Positions 41,592-51,726 of a stretch of 64,000 bases of DNA are shown piece by piece (the stretch's first letter is position 1; each line of letters opens with the position of its first letter). Position numbers and translations under genes: made by a program. The notes beneath the pieces are model-generated. The model searched no databases and was not told the DNA's origin. It saw only the letters and a program-made list of their open reading frames with translations. Origin of the DNA: CAYYMH01 sp964472785 (GTDB taxonomy: Bacteria; Zhuqueibacterota; Zhuqueibacteria; Thermofontimicrobiales; Thermofontimicrobiaceae); the NCBI GenBank assembly GCA_964472785.1, contig CAYYMH010000005.1:62001-126000 (forward strand), in the 5' to 3' direction.

Positions 41592-43823
41592 TCACATTTC
41601 CAATGCCCGCAATTCATCTGATGTTGACCGCAGCCGAGCGGACAATTCCTTGGCAATACCCCATTGAATTTTGGATGCGATTTTAGGCTCGTTTTCCAGT
41701 AGTTCCAGATAATCATTTCGAGTGAGTGCATATAATTCTGTGTCTTCGTCGGCAACGGCAGAGGCTGAACGCGGCTTCTGCTCAAGAAGTGCCATATCGC
41801 CAAAAAATACACCTTCGCCAAACGAAGCCACACGCTTTCGGCGTCTGCCGGACTGAATATCGAACAAAATGCTCACACATCCTTTTGACACCAGATAGAG
41901 TGTATCACCTTCATCTCCTTCTTTGAAAATGATGTCGTTTACTTTGTAATTCACCTTGTTCAACTTAGGAGCAATTATCTCGATTTCATCTTCCTCTAAA
42001 TATTGGAAAATTTTCATTTTTTTGATGTCAAATAATCGGGTTTCACCAGTAGCAATGATTCCGTCCTTTTTTAGAATATGGTTTTCCGCCCATTCCAAAG
42101 CCCGGTCGGTGTCATGAAATAGCCTGTCGTCTTCGAATTTATCCAGAATTTTTATTTCATTCAAAAATGTCGAAACACGATCATGTTCATTCTGCTCATT
42201 TTTGCTCACATAACTGAGTAGCAAAATTTTAAGATCACCAACAAGCTGGTCATTTAATTGGCGCAGTATCTGAGCGCCGGTTAAATCGATTTCTTTGATC
42301 AACCGGAAATCGAGAATGATAATTTCACAGCGGCAACTCTCTTTTTCAATTTCCTTCATCAGTCCGTCTGCTGTACCAAAAAACAGCGATCCATCCAATT
42401 GATAAATGACGATGCGACCGCCCTGTTTTTCCAGATACTGCATCTCTTCGGACGTTCTGACTTTTTTCGAATGAATCCGATCCCCGAAGTATTTATTTTT
42501 AATAACGGAGCGGGTCACCTGATCTTTGATAAACAGAATCATGGTGATCAAAACACCGATGCCGACCGCGACCATCAGACTGACCAGCACAGTGACACCG
42601 GCGACCAAAGCCACTATTGCCATGCCCCGCCAGGTGGATTTTTGCTTAATGAGTTGAAAACTCCAGGTGTCCACCATGCGGCTGGAAGTCACGATTAAGA
42701 TACCAGCCAAAACCGAATAGGGGATATAACGGGCGTATTTACCAAATAAAATCAGAATCAGAAAAACGGTGACGCCGCAAATCATGCCGGACAGGCGTGT
42801 TTTTCCTCCATTCTGCACATTAGCTAAAGTGCGTACCGTTGAACCGGCTCCGGGTAATCCGCCAAATAACGAGGCAATGATATTTCCGATGCCCTGGCCG
42901 AACAGTTCTTTTTGACTGTTATGCCGCGTTTTTGTGACTACATCCGCCACAAGAGACGTCAGTAATGAATCAATGGATCCGAGCATGCCCAATGTAAATG
43001 CAGGTGCGATCAGTGAAATCCAGGTTTGGGTGTCAAAGTTTTGGACGGATTGAACAAAATTTATTGCCATAGTCGGTTTGGGCAGTTCAGTCGGAATATT
43101 ACCGATAATAAACGCATTTCCCTCAACAGCGAGTAAATCAGGACGAAAAACAATGCCGATCAAAAAGAAACAAACCATGCCCGCGATCAATCCAATCAAT
43201 GCGCCCGGAATCCCTTTGATCAATTTTGGAGAGAAAATGACAGCCAATATGGTAACGCCCCCAACCACCATCGTAACCCATGACGCAGATGCAGTGCCAT
43301 TAATAATTTGAAAAACATTTTGGTCACTGGATAAACCGAAAAACGGTTTGAGCTGACTGAGAAAAATAATCATGGCGACGCCGTTCATAAAACCGGCGAT
43401 GACCGGATAAGGAATGTATTTGATCAGCCGACCGCCACCACTAATGCCTAACAGAATTTGCACCACGCCACCCAATAATACCGCAAAAAAGACCAGGGTG
43501 AGAATTGACGTTAATTCCGGTCCAGCTTCAACAGTCTGAATTGAACGAGTTTGGAGCTGTGCGATAATCAAGCCGGCTATCATCACACTCATGGGGCCTG
43601 TTGGACCGGTAATTTGGGTGGGTGTGCCGCCAAATAACGAGGCGAAGAAACTGGTTAAGATTGCGCCGTATAGACATGCCAGCGCCCCCTGACTGGCGAA
43701 ATCCGGTCCGAGTGGCGTAAATGCGACAATGCCAAACGCTAATGCAAGCGGTAGCGCAATAATGGAAGATGATAATCCCCCGAACAAATCCCCCTTCAGG
43801 TTGCTAAACATGGTGATTTTCAA
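41592..43823 (-). CDS. SulP-type anion transporter with STAS and cyclic-nucleotide-binding domains
   Basis: 743 aa. Residues 1 to about 430 are the SLC26/SulP membrane part (GGLSSSIIALPLALAFGI, GTPTQITGPTGPMSVMIAGL, GLPGAGSTVRT). About 455-570 is a STAS domain, and about 600-730 is a cNMP-binding domain: FQYLEEDEIEIIAPKL, FKEGDEGDTLYLVSKGCVSI and FGEGVFFGDMALLEQKPRSA, where the phosphate cassette keeps G-E and R-S-A. Transport of sulfate, bicarbonate or another anion would be gated by a cyclic nucleotide. It has its own promoter at 43923 and terminator at 41536. Confidence 0.93.
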   Translation of the reverse strand: MKITMFSNLKGDLFGGLSSSIIALPLALAFGIVAFTPLGPDFASQGALACLYGAILTSFFASLFGGTPTQITGPTGPMSVMIAGLIIAQLQTRSIQTVEAGPELTSILTLVFFAVLLGGVVQILLGISGGGRLIKYIPYPVIAGFMNGVAMIIFLSQLKPFFGLSSDQNVFQIINGTASASWVTMVVGGVTILAVIFSPKLIKGIPGALIGLIAGMVCFFLIGIVFRPDLLAVEGNAFIIGNIPTELPKPTMAINFVQSVQNFDTQTWISLIAPAFTLGMLGSIDSLLTSLVADVVTKTRHNSQKELFGQGIGNIIASLFGGLPGAGSTVRTLANVQNGGKTRLSGMICGVTVFLILILFGKYARYIPYSVLAGILIVTSSRMVDTWSFQLIKQKSTWRGMAIVALVAGVTVLVSLMVAVGIGVLITMILFIKDQVTRSVIKNKYFGDRIHSKKVRTSEEMQYLEKQGGRIVIYQLDGSLFFGTADGLMKEIEKESCRCEIIILDFRLIKEIDLTGAQILRQLNDQLVGDLKILLLSYVSKNEQNEHDRVSTFLNEIKILDKFEDDRLFHDTDRALEWAENHILKKDGIIATGETRLFDIKKMKIFQYLEEDEIEIIAPKLNKVNYKVNDIIFKEGDEGDTLYLVSKGCVSILFDIQSGRRRKRVASFGEGVFFGDMALLEQKPRSASAVADEDTELYALTRNDYLELLENEPKIASKIQWGIAKELSARLRSTSDELRALEM

Positions 43824-44141
43824 AGCCCGACGATGCCTCCCTTTTTACAGTTGTTAAATTCAATGGTGCTATTGATGAGTTAAAAATTACCAATCTCTAT
43901 TGCCATATCAATGCCGGATTATATTTTAAATAATTTTCAAATGATTGTCAAGCGAATTATAATAAGTTTCAATTAATTCATGTTTTATTAATCAGTTCGA
44001 ATAGAAATAGTTGATCAGAATTTTGTTCAGAAAAATGTCGTCTAATTACCAATCACAATAAATTAAAAAAGTTGAATCATCCGATTCTCAACAGTAAAGT
44101 ATTGAACTTTTTCGTGTACTAATATGAAAAGTTTGTGCAAT
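43824..44141. other. Intergenic stretch with SulP promoter
   Basis: 318 AT-rich bases; the promoter listed next is the only recognised feature. I see no gene. Confidence 0.6.
43923..43951 (-). promoter_or_regulatory. sigma70-type promoter of the SulP gene
   Basis: Minus strand TTGACA (43951-43946), 17-nt spacer, TAAAAT (43928-43923); transcript start about 95 bases before the gene. Confidence 0.6.
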
Positions 44142-46436
44142 TTACTTAATTAACAACAACTTGTTAAGTTTAGTTTGACCTCCTGCTTGAAATTTTAATA
44201 TATAAATTCCATTTGCAAGATTTTCAGCATTAAAAATTAATGAATAATCTCCAGAATGTTTATATTCATTTACTATTGTTGTAATTTCTCGCCCAAGTAT
44301 ATCATATAATTTAATAGTTACTTTGCATAAATTGGATATTGAAAATAATATTCTTGTTGATTGGTTGAATGGATTTGGGTAGCAAGGTTTTAAATAACAG
44401 GTATTAATATTTTTATATAATTCAGTTTTAACATGTGTAGATGGAGTGTATTTGTAGATTCTTAGATATCCCTTATCAGCAGAAAAAATATAAGGATATT
44501 TGACATCAATCATACCTATAGAATAATTTGTATGATAAGAAGATAGCAATTTTGGTGCTATAGGGTCTGCCACTGAAAACACGTGTAAATTACCATCACT
44601 TAAAAATAGAGTGTCTTCTAACAGCACTGCATCTATTATATTTTCCAGTTGGATACCATCAGTAGAATAATAAATTGGATTCAGTGGATTTTTTAAATCA
44701 ATAACAACCAATTGTGAATCTTCTGATGTAGTATAAACATAGTTATCAAATCCGATACGGCTTCCATATCCATTTAATGGCACTGAACAGATAAATTCAG
44801 GTTGCTGAGGAGTCGAAACATTAAACACATTAATGCAATTATAGCTGAATCCGTCAACGAATACGAGTGAGTCATTTGCAAATAATATTTTATCAAGATT
44901 GTATTTCTGTATTTCTCCAATTTTTACTGGAGCCCACGGTTCTGTTATATCAAGAACTCCAAAAATGTTATAAGAGCTCACATAAGCAAACTCTCGATAA
45001 ATTAATAAAGACATAATGTTAGAGTAATCCGGGTCATATTCTTTTTGTATCATTTGATCAGGTTGAACGATGTTAAAAATATCTATACCTCCCCAGCCAT
45101 CATCAACAAAAAGATAGTTTTGATAAATTTCAATTTGGTTTGCATAGGCGTTAGTATTGACTATTTGTAATAATGCTGGATTGTTCAAATTGGTAATATC
45201 AAAGCTGGAAACTCCTGCAAATTTATTAGCTAAAAATGCATTGTTATTGTTTATAGCTATATCGAGAGCAATAGAGTTTGGGACGACTGGATTTTTTTTA
45301 ATCTCTTCGGTGATCTCATATTTCCACAATCCCTCTTTGTCAAGGGTGACAATAATATTATTTTCAAAAAAATCTAAGTCTAGTATTACACCATAAAAGC
45401 TTTCATAAATAGAATAAAGAAATGTAGGTTTAGTAGGAGTTTCAATATCATAAGCAGTCACTGTATGATATTTAGATATATATAGCTTATTTTTAAATAT
45501 TTCAAGATATCCGGCATAATATGGTTCCAAGCTCATTTTATAAACAGATTGAAAAAAATTCGACTCTGATAGATCATATATTGTCAATGTATCATACGTC
45601 GTTGGAATGAATGCAAAATTATCTTTTATTGCAATTGAGGAATAACTTATTTTTATGCTTCTGAGTTCTATTATTTTAATTTCTTGAGGATTTCCAATAT
45701 CCGAAATATCATATATGATAATTTTACCAAAATCACCTCCTGAATCAGAAATATGTCTGGCTAAGACAATGAGTTTATCATGATATAAAGCTAAATCGTT
45801 AAGTAAACTGGGATGTAGCCATCCTCCCCACGGCATTTCAATATCTTGCTTGAAAAGTATTTCGGGGGATTCAGGATTCGAGATATCAAGAACTTCAATT
45901 AATAACTCGCGGCCACCATCGATTTGTTCGCTTACGAAAAGCTTTTTTCCGAATATTTTCATAAACTGAACAGGGAAAGTCATATCAATGTTATCAATTT
46001 CCTGAATACTTTCGCCATTGATTACTTTGAGAATGTGGATGATGCTGTCTCCAGATGAAAAATAGCAATAGTCTTTATATCCTACAACTGAAGAGTTATT
46101 CTCAAAGTTATTATCTGTTTTTTCAAAATGAAATTTGTATTGGAAATAATTTGGATTGGTTCGGTCAAATAATAATAACCCCACATCTGTGGCACATAAA
46201 ACATTGTAATCCATAACTTCGGTGTCGGAAAAAGTAATATCTATAGAAGACCCGGTTAATGATATTTTAGTTTCTGATATCATTGATATGGACTGTCCAA
46301 AACAATATTCTGTTGAAAAAATGAAGAACAAAAAGAATATATAGAGTAGATTGAAAATTGAAATTAAAGTTTTTTTCTCCGTTATGGTTTTTACTAATCT
46401 TGTAATTAGGACGTAAAGGAAAGATTTATATTTCAT
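44142..46436 (-). CDS. Secreted LVIVD-repeat protein with type IX-like C-terminal sorting domain
   Basis: 764 aa with an uncommonly long N-terminal signal/anchor (hydrophobic FNLLYIFFLFFIF then CFGQ). The body is a string of LVIVD-type beta-propeller blades, each of the form V-x-D-I-S-x-P-x-x-P (DISNPESPEI, DISDIGNPQE, DITNLNNPAL, DITEPWAPVK, NVSTPQQPEF, DLKNPLNPIY, SVADPIAPKL). The last 75 residues (CYPNPFNQSTRILFSI, VTIKLYDILGREITTIVNE, GIYILKFQAGG, KLLLIK) are the Por/T9SS type A sorting domain. It should be displayed at or released from the cell surface. Codon use and base composition are clearly more AT-rich than its neighbours, suggesting transfer. Confidence 0.85.
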   Translation of the reverse strand: MKYKSFLYVLITRLVKTITEKKTLISIFNLLYIFFLFFIFSTEYCFGQSISMISETKISLTGSSIDITFSDTEVMDYNVLCATDVGLLLFDRTNPNYFQYKFHFEKTDNNFENNSSVVGYKDYCYFSSGDSIIHILKVINGESIQEIDNIDMTFPVQFMKIFGKKLFVSEQIDGGRELLIEVLDISNPESPEILFKQDIEMPWGGWLHPSLLNDLALYHDKLIVLARHISDSGGDFGKIIIYDISDIGNPQEIKIIELRSIKISYSSIAIKDNFAFIPTTYDTLTIYDLSESNFFQSVYKMSLEPYYAGYLEIFKNKLYISKYHTVTAYDIETPTKPTFLYSIYESFYGVILDLDFFENNIIVTLDKEGLWKYEITEEIKKNPVVPNSIALDIAINNNNAFLANKFAGVSSFDITNLNNPALLQIVNTNAYANQIEIYQNYLFVDDGWGGIDIFNIVQPDQMIQKEYDPDYSNIMSLLIYREFAYVSSYNIFGVLDITEPWAPVKIGEIQKYNLDKILFANDSLVFVDGFSYNCINVFNVSTPQQPEFICSVPLNGYGSRIGFDNYVYTTSEDSQLVVIDLKNPLNPIYYSTDGIQLENIIDAVLLEDTLFLSDGNLHVFSVADPIAPKLLSSYHTNYSIGMIDVKYPYIFSADKGYLRIYKYTPSTHVKTELYKNINTCYLKPCYPNPFNQSTRILFSISNLCKVTIKLYDILGREITTIVNEYKHSGDYSLIFNAENLANGIYILKFQAGGQTKLNKLLLIK

Positions 46437-46633
46437 AGTCAGATTCCTTCCTTGTTAATTCACTCTGGAATATTCAAGTGGAATGTAACATCGTTATATG
46501 AAAAGTGGAGCAATATCTGAGATGATGCTGCATAAATTAACAAGATTAAATTAATTATTTTTCGATTCATTGTCAAGCAATATTTCTCGTTAATTGACGC
46601 TGTGAGTAAAAAGCTCTGAAATTCAATTTTTCG

Positions 46634-46662
46634 TTGACATTGTTTAAGAAATATTTTACATT
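46634..46662 (+). promoter_or_regulatory. sigma70-type promoter upstream of the reductase gene
   Basis: TTGACA (46634-46639), 17-nt spacer, TACATT (46657-46662), about 90 bases before ATG 46752. Confidence 0.5.
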
Positions 46663-46751
46663 TAATCCCCAAAACGAATGATAAAAATTTTTAAATCAAC
46701 ATGCTTTTTTTGTAATCATAAACAGGCATAAATCATAATCAAGGCAATCGA

Positions 46752-47663
46752 ATGAAAAATCAAAATTCAAACCCGCGAATCGGCTTTATCGGACTGGGCA
46801 TTATGGGTAAACCTATGGCGAAAAATTTGTTAGACGCGGGCTATCCGCTCATCGTTCATAACCGAAGTCAATCCCCGGTGGAAGAGTTTGTGAAGTTGGG
46901 CTCCCAGAGCGCTGACTCGCCCAAATTGGTCGCTGAAGAAAGTAACATCATTATTACCATGCTGCCGGATTCCGCAGATGTTGAATCTGTTGCGTTGGGA
47001 AAAAATGGCATCATCCGCGGCGTCAGCGCTGGTCAGATTTATATCGACATGAGTTCCATTGAACCATTGGTCTCCCAAAAGATTGCTGCCCAATTTTCCG
47101 AAAAAAATGTGGACATGCTGGATGCACCGGTAAGTGGCGGCGAACCCGGCGCAATTAGAGGTGAATTGGCAATCATGGTCGGTGGGAAAGAAGATGTGCT
47201 TCAAAAATGCCGTCCGATTTTTAACGTGCTCGGTAAAAGCACAATTCGGGTCGGTGACATCGGAGCCGGGGGATTTGCAAAACTGGCAAACCAGATTATC
47301 GTAGCGCTCAACATTGCCGCGGTTTCGGAAGCATTTGTTTTGGGGCAAAAAGCGGGTTTGAATCCGGAGAATCTCTTTCAGGCAATTCGCGGCGGACTGG
47401 CGGGCAGCAACGTGATGGACGCCAAAGTACCGATGATCAAACAGCGAAATTTTGAACCGGGTTTTAAAATAAAATTGCACGATAAAGATGTGAAAAATAT
47501 TCTCAGTACGGCTCAGGATTTAAATGTTCCTCTTCCGTTGACCGGAATCGTCAAGCAGATCATGAACGCATTGTTAGCTGATGGAAAAGGCGAATTGGAT
47601 CATGGGGGTATGGTTCAGTTTTTTGAAAAAATAGCAGACACGATTGTGAAAGAAAAAGGTTAA
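46752..47663 (+). CDS. 3-hydroxyacid dehydrogenase, tartronate semialdehyde reductase-like (GarR family)
   Basis: 303 aa. NAD(P) fold at the N-terminus (IGFIGLGIMGKPMAKNLL), substrate loop DAPVSGGEPGAIRGELAIMV, catalytic Lys in GAGGFAKLANQI and a C-terminal KLHDKDVKNILSTAQ. It reduces 2-hydroxy-3-oxopropionate or a similar short beta-hydroxyacid. The next gene starts 1 base after its stop and is a sugar-type oxidoreductase, so the pair probably works in one catabolic route. Confidence 0.9.
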   Translation: MKNQNSNPRIGFIGLGIMGKPMAKNLLDAGYPLIVHNRSQSPVEEFVKLGSQSADSPKLVAEESNIIITMLPDSADVESVALGKNGIIRGVSAGQIYIDMSSIEPLVSQKIAAQFSEKNVDMLDAPVSGGEPGAIRGELAIMVGGKEDVLQKCRPIFNVLGKSTIRVGDIGAGGFAKLANQIIVALNIAAVSEAFVLGQKAGLNPENLFQAIRGGLAGSNVMDAKVPMIKQRNFEPGFKIKLHDKDVKNILSTAQDLNVPLPLTGIVKQIMNALLADGKGELDHGGMVQFFEKIADTIVKEKG

Positions 47664-47664
47664 A

Positions 47665-48759
47665 ATGGATCAAATAGGAGTCGGAATTATCGGGTGCGGC
47701 GGCATTTCCCAGGCACACGCGGAGTCATTTCAGAGGCTCAATCGAAATCTGCCAATTAAAATGATCGCTTTTGCTGATGTTAATTTGAAAAAAGCGCAGC
47801 AGAGAAAAAGTCAATTTGGTGCGATCGTCGCGGTTGAAGATTATCGTAAAATGATCGAAAGCGAAGATATTCAAATTGTCAGTATTGCCTCTCCGCCGTG
47901 GCACCATTTCCAAACGATCAAAGATTGTCTGTTAGCCGGAAAACATGTGCTCTGCGAAAAACCGGTGGTGCTGAATCTGGCTCAACTGGACGAAATTGAG
48001 AAAATCGCGGTCGAATCGAATTGTACCTTTGGGGGCGCCTTTCAATGGCGATTCGGCAATGGCGTCCGGCAGGCGAAGGCACTTTACGACCACGGATTTT
48101 TCGGTAAAGTCGTGTACGCGTCGAATAATTTATTTTGGCACCGAACCGAGGAATATTTTCGGGTGGAATGGCGCAACTGCTGGGAAAAATCCGGTGGCGG
48201 AATCATGTTCACGTTAGCCTGCCACGGATTGGATGCACTAATTTATATTTTGGGTGACGTGGATCATGTTTCCGCTGAGCTGGATGCCATTCATTTTAAT
48301 ATCGAAATTGATGATAGCGGCGCCGTGATCCTCCGCTTTAAAAATGGCGCACTGGGGCATATTGCCGCAACTGTCAATGCGCAAAAACAGCGGAGTCGTT
48401 TGGAAATTATCGGCACCAGGCTTGAAGCGATTTCCTCTGAAGATCCGTACGGTGTTGCTTTCAAGCCCTGGCAATTTCGTTCGGTTGATAAAAAACACCA
48501 ACAGCAGGTCAATGAATTTTTAAAACAAAATCAACGTCCGAAGCCAAAGGATTATCACGATTTGCTGGTAGCGGACTTTGTGGATGCCGTATTGAAAATA
48601 AGACAGCCTCTGGCGAACACTCAAGAAATCAGACGTTCGTTGCAGGTTTTGACTGCTATTTATAAAGCGAATCGATTAGCAGCACGGGTAAATTTACCGA
48701 TTTTGGGTGACGACCCTTTTTACCACAACATGAATCCAAATTCGCCTGAAACCGTCTAA
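47665..48759 (+). CDS. Gfo/Idh/MocA-family oxidoreductase
   Basis: 364 aa. N-terminal Rossmann domain (VGIIGCGGISQAHAESF), then ASPPWHHFQTIKDCLLAGKH and the family hallmark LCEKPVVL with the catalytic-type Lys. The C-terminal domain has GGIMFTLACHGLDALIYILG with the expected His/Asp. It oxidises or reduces a sugar or inositol derivative with NAD(P). The substrate is not determined by sequence. Directly downstream of the GarR-like gene and presumably co-transcribed. Confidence 0.9.
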   Translation: MDQIGVGIIGCGGISQAHAESFQRLNRNLPIKMIAFADVNLKKAQQRKSQFGAIVAVEDYRKMIESEDIQIVSIASPPWHHFQTIKDCLLAGKHVLCEKPVVLNLAQLDEIEKIAVESNCTFGGAFQWRFGNGVRQAKALYDHGFFGKVVYASNNLFWHRTEEYFRVEWRNCWEKSGGGIMFTLACHGLDALIYILGDVDHVSAELDAIHFNIEIDDSGAVILRFKNGALGHIAATVNAQKQRSRLEIIGTRLEAISSEDPYGVAFKPWQFRSVDKKHQQQVNEFLKQNQRPKPKDYHDLLVADFVDAVLKIRQPLANTQEIRRSLQVLTAIYKANRLAARVNLPILGDDPFYHNMNPNSPETV

Positions 48760-48846
48760 AATAAAATGTCGTTCGCTGTTAAAATTTGTTCGTCCAATTA
48801 ATTCAAATGCATTTCTTGACCTGATCTAAATCAAAACGGGACTAAT

Positions 48847-50097
48847 ATGATCACAACAGAACTGATTATCAATTTATTACTCATTTTGACTGTTGCCTGG
48901 ATAGTGGGCAGCATCTTTGCACGTTTCGGATTACCGGCCATGTTAGGGGAATTGTTAGCTGGTATTTTGTTAGGACCACCAGTTCTGGGATTGGTTGAGC
49001 CTTCAGCCTCACTGGAACTGATGGCGGAAATGGGTATTTTCTTTGTCATGTTTTATGGCGGTATGGAAATGGACGCCCGGGAGTTGATGGAGCATCTCAA
49101 GCCTTCCTTTGCGGTTGGAATTGGCGGTTTTTTGCTGGCTTTTGCATTAGGCATCGGATTGACCCTACTTTTTGGCGGAACCCTGTATCAATCATTATTC
49201 GTCGGCATTGGCATGTCCGCCTCTGCAATTGCGGTGCAATCTGTTATTTTAAATTCGCTCAGAATCAATAAAACATACATCGGGCATATCATCATCGGTG
49301 GCGCCATCGTGGATAATATCCTTGCGCTGAGCGTTTTGTCTTTTTTGTTGGGAATTGCAGAAACCGGTGAATTCGATGTCTGGAAAACGATGTTCATTAT
49401 CTTGAAAGTGATCGTCTTTTTTGGATTGACCTTAGTCTTGGGGTATTTTGTGATGCCTAAAATTACCCGGAATCTCCACGATCGTGAAGGTAAAGGATTT
49501 ACCTTTGCGTTAGGGACAGCCCTTATCATGGCGTACTTAGCGCAGTTAGCCGGACTACATCTGGTTATCGGCGCCTTTTTAGCGGGTCAACTCGTGCGAA
49601 AAGAAATTATGGATGAAAAAATATATCACGCTATTGCCGACCGTTTTTATGGAATCAGTTATGGTTTTTTAGTGCCCATTTTTTTCGTGTCACTCTCGTT
49701 TCATTTACATTTTGATTTAAACTTATCATTTTTTCTGTTCACGCTGGCGCTTATTGTTGCTGCGTTATTAGGAAAGTTTGCCGGTTGCGGACTTGGCGCT
49801 TTCTCGATTCGCCGTAACATTTGGGATTCGATTGTCGTCGGATTCGGGATGAACGGTCGCGGCGCCGTTGAAATGGTCATCGCCACTGTGGTTATCGCTA
49901 AAAGCGACAAACTGATCGAAGCCGGCGTCATCACCACACCATTGCTCACCGACAACCAATTCTCCGCGTTAATTTTGATGGCATTCGTGACCACGATTCT
50001 CGCACCGATTTTGATGAAATGGTCAGCCCTGAAAGCCTGCCGTTCCGACGAGAAAGCCTCTTTTTGTACAATTTGGGAGCAGCATATTGGGGATTGA
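48847..50097 (+). CDS. Cation:proton antiporter (CPA2/Kef-type membrane domain)
   Basis: 416 aa, about twelve helices. RFGLPAMLGELLAGILLGPP and the GxFxAGxxVR-like LVIGAFLAGQLVRKE match the Na+/H+ exchanger family CPA2; a later segment GFGMNGRGAVEMVIATVV is the characteristic crossover helix. No TrkA-N (RCK) domain is attached, so it lacks the regulatory half of KefB/KefC. Likely role: Na+ or K+/H+ exchange. Confidence 0.92.
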   Translation: MITTELIINLLLILTVAWIVGSIFARFGLPAMLGELLAGILLGPPVLGLVEPSASLELMAEMGIFFVMFYGGMEMDARELMEHLKPSFAVGIGGFLLAFALGIGLTLLFGGTLYQSLFVGIGMSASAIAVQSVILNSLRINKTYIGHIIIGGAIVDNILALSVLSFLLGIAETGEFDVWKTMFIILKVIVFFGLTLVLGYFVMPKITRNLHDREGKGFTFALGTALIMAYLAQLAGLHLVIGAFLAGQLVRKEIMDEKIYHAIADRFYGISYGFLVPIFFVSLSFHLHFDLNLSFFLFTLALIVAALLGKFAGCGLGAFSIRRNIWDSIVVGFGMNGRGAVEMVIATVVIAKSDKLIEAGVITTPLLTDNQFSALILMAFVTTILAPILMKWSALKACRSDEKASFCTIWEQHIGD

Positions 50098-50123
50098 TAT
50101 ATGTTTTTGGACAGAAAAAAATC

Positions 50124-50149
50124 GGGCTCCACTTTAAATATTGGAGCCC
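50124..50149 (-). terminator. Rho-independent terminator of the efflux operon
   Basis: GGGCTCCA and TGGAGCCC stem; on the minus strand it is followed by a T run and lies about 60 bases past the TolC stop. It may also end the antiporter transcript. Confidence 0.75.
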
Positions 50150-50211
50150 CGTGAAAATCTATACATGACCAAAGGCAACTTGTGATTTTTAATCTCGACG
50201 ACAATCAAAAT

Positions 50212-51726
50212 CTAAAGCGACCGAATCCCCCGTCGATCCAGCAACGTTCCTTCCACCAAATGCAAATTCACAATCGCATTCAGGTGTGAGATGATGGCGC
50301 GGACCTCGTCGATTTGGCTGGCGATCAGATCGCGCTGTGCCTGAAGGACGAGGTAGTTGGTGGATTTGCCGACGCGGAATTTTTCCTGTTCGGCTGACAG
50401 TTTTTGCTGCTGGAGTTCGTGAGCTACTTTGGTGGCGGTAATTTGCTGCCGGGAGCGCAGCACTTCGAGATAGGCGGACCGGACGTCTTTCTGCACCAAT
50501 CGCTCCATGTTTTCCAGCGCCAGTTCCAACTGTTCCTGCGAATAGCGGGCGCGTTTCAGTTGCGCACGGCTCTGGCGATTGATAACGGGAAAAGCAAATG
50601 ACAAGCCGCCTTCGACGGTGTAATAGGGGCTGGTCACGTCGGGCAGGGCGTCGCTGAGAAAGGCTCTGGAATAGGTGGTTCGTCCCATGGTGATGAAAAA
50701 ATCAAGCTGCGGCAGGAGACCATTTTTGGTCATGGTGATGTCCAGCGCATTTTTTTTCAAGTCCAGCCGGGCTTGCAATAAGTCAGGTCTGTACTTCAAT
50801 CCCAGTTGCTCGTGGATGAGAATCGTGTCGAGCGTGTCGGTGGGCACAAAAGGTTCATCCGACAGTAGCGGCAGCGTGTCCCACTCATTTGGGATTTTTT
50901 TGTTGAGAAGAAAGATAAAATTCAACCGCGCCTGCTCGAACGCGCTTTTCGCGTCAATCAGTGCCTCTTTTCTGGTAGCCACTTCAGCGTGAACTGCCGC
51001 CAGTTCCAATTTAGCCAGTTTACCCACATTCACCCGTTCCACGGATTCATCCAATTGCTGCTGAACCAGTTCCAAAGATTTTTTTTGAATTCTGATTTCT
51101 TCGGCGGCGAGATACAGATCCCAGTAAGCCTGTTCCACTGAAGCGATCACCAGTTCGGCAACGGCTTTCAATTCCAACCCGGACATTTCCACATCAATGT
51201 TTGCTTTGCGAAGCGTGGCTAAATTGGCGCCAATCCAGAAATCTCTCAGCAGAGACTGGGTAACTGTAATACCAATGGAACCGGTGTACTGGTCGGAATA
51301 AATACTGGAAAGCGAGCCGCTCATCGACGCATCGGCAGACACTGTGGTTCCGCTGGGCAGCTTTTCCGACAAACCAACATCGTACTGAAAGCGGTCCATT
51401 TGCATTTCAAAGGGATCCGGTCGTGAGCCTAAAAAACGGAGCATGTTGGTTTGACTTTTAGTCGCGTTAGCGGTAAGTTCGGGATCGAATTCTGCCCGGG
51501 CTTCACTGGCGACTGTTTTATTTATTTTCGGCTGCAAGCGCTGAATGGTGACCGACGGGTTGCGTTCCAGCGCCGTCAAAATAGCGTCCATCAGGCTGAT
51601 TTGAAAGGTATCTTTTTGGACTGTGATTTTTTGTGAGTCAGTTTCAATCGTTTGAGCAAATGATAACCTGCTAAAAACAATTAAACTTAAAATGAAGATC
51701 ATGTAAATGATTGTATTTTTTTTCAT
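50212..51726 (-). CDS. TolC-family outer-membrane efflux channel
   Basis: 504 aa with signal peptide (ending near SFAQT). Two OEP repeats: the first around LMDAILTALERNPSVTIQRL, the second around YRPDLLQARLDLKKNALDI, with long coiled-coil helices such as LELALENMERLVQKDVRSAY. It forms the exit duct of the pump encoded upstream; its start overlaps the RND stop by 4 bases. Confidence 0.92.
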   Translation of the reverse strand: MKKNTIIYMIFILSLIVFSRLSFAQTIETDSQKITVQKDTFQISLMDAILTALERNPSVTIQRLQPKINKTVASEARAEFDPELTANATKSQTNMLRFLGSRPDPFEMQMDRFQYDVGLSEKLPSGTTVSADASMSGSLSSIYSDQYTGSIGITVTQSLLRDFWIGANLATLRKANIDVEMSGLELKAVAELVIASVEQAYWDLYLAAEEIRIQKKSLELVQQQLDESVERVNVGKLAKLELAAVHAEVATRKEALIDAKSAFEQARLNFIFLLNKKIPNEWDTLPLLSDEPFVPTDTLDTILIHEQLGLKYRPDLLQARLDLKKNALDITMTKNGLLPQLDFFITMGRTTYSRAFLSDALPDVTSPYYTVEGGLSFAFPVINRQSRAQLKRARYSQEQLELALENMERLVQKDVRSAYLEVLRSRQQITATKVAHELQQQKLSAEQEKFRVGKSTNYLVLQAQRDLIASQIDEVRAIISHLNAIVNLHLVEGTLLDRRGIRSL

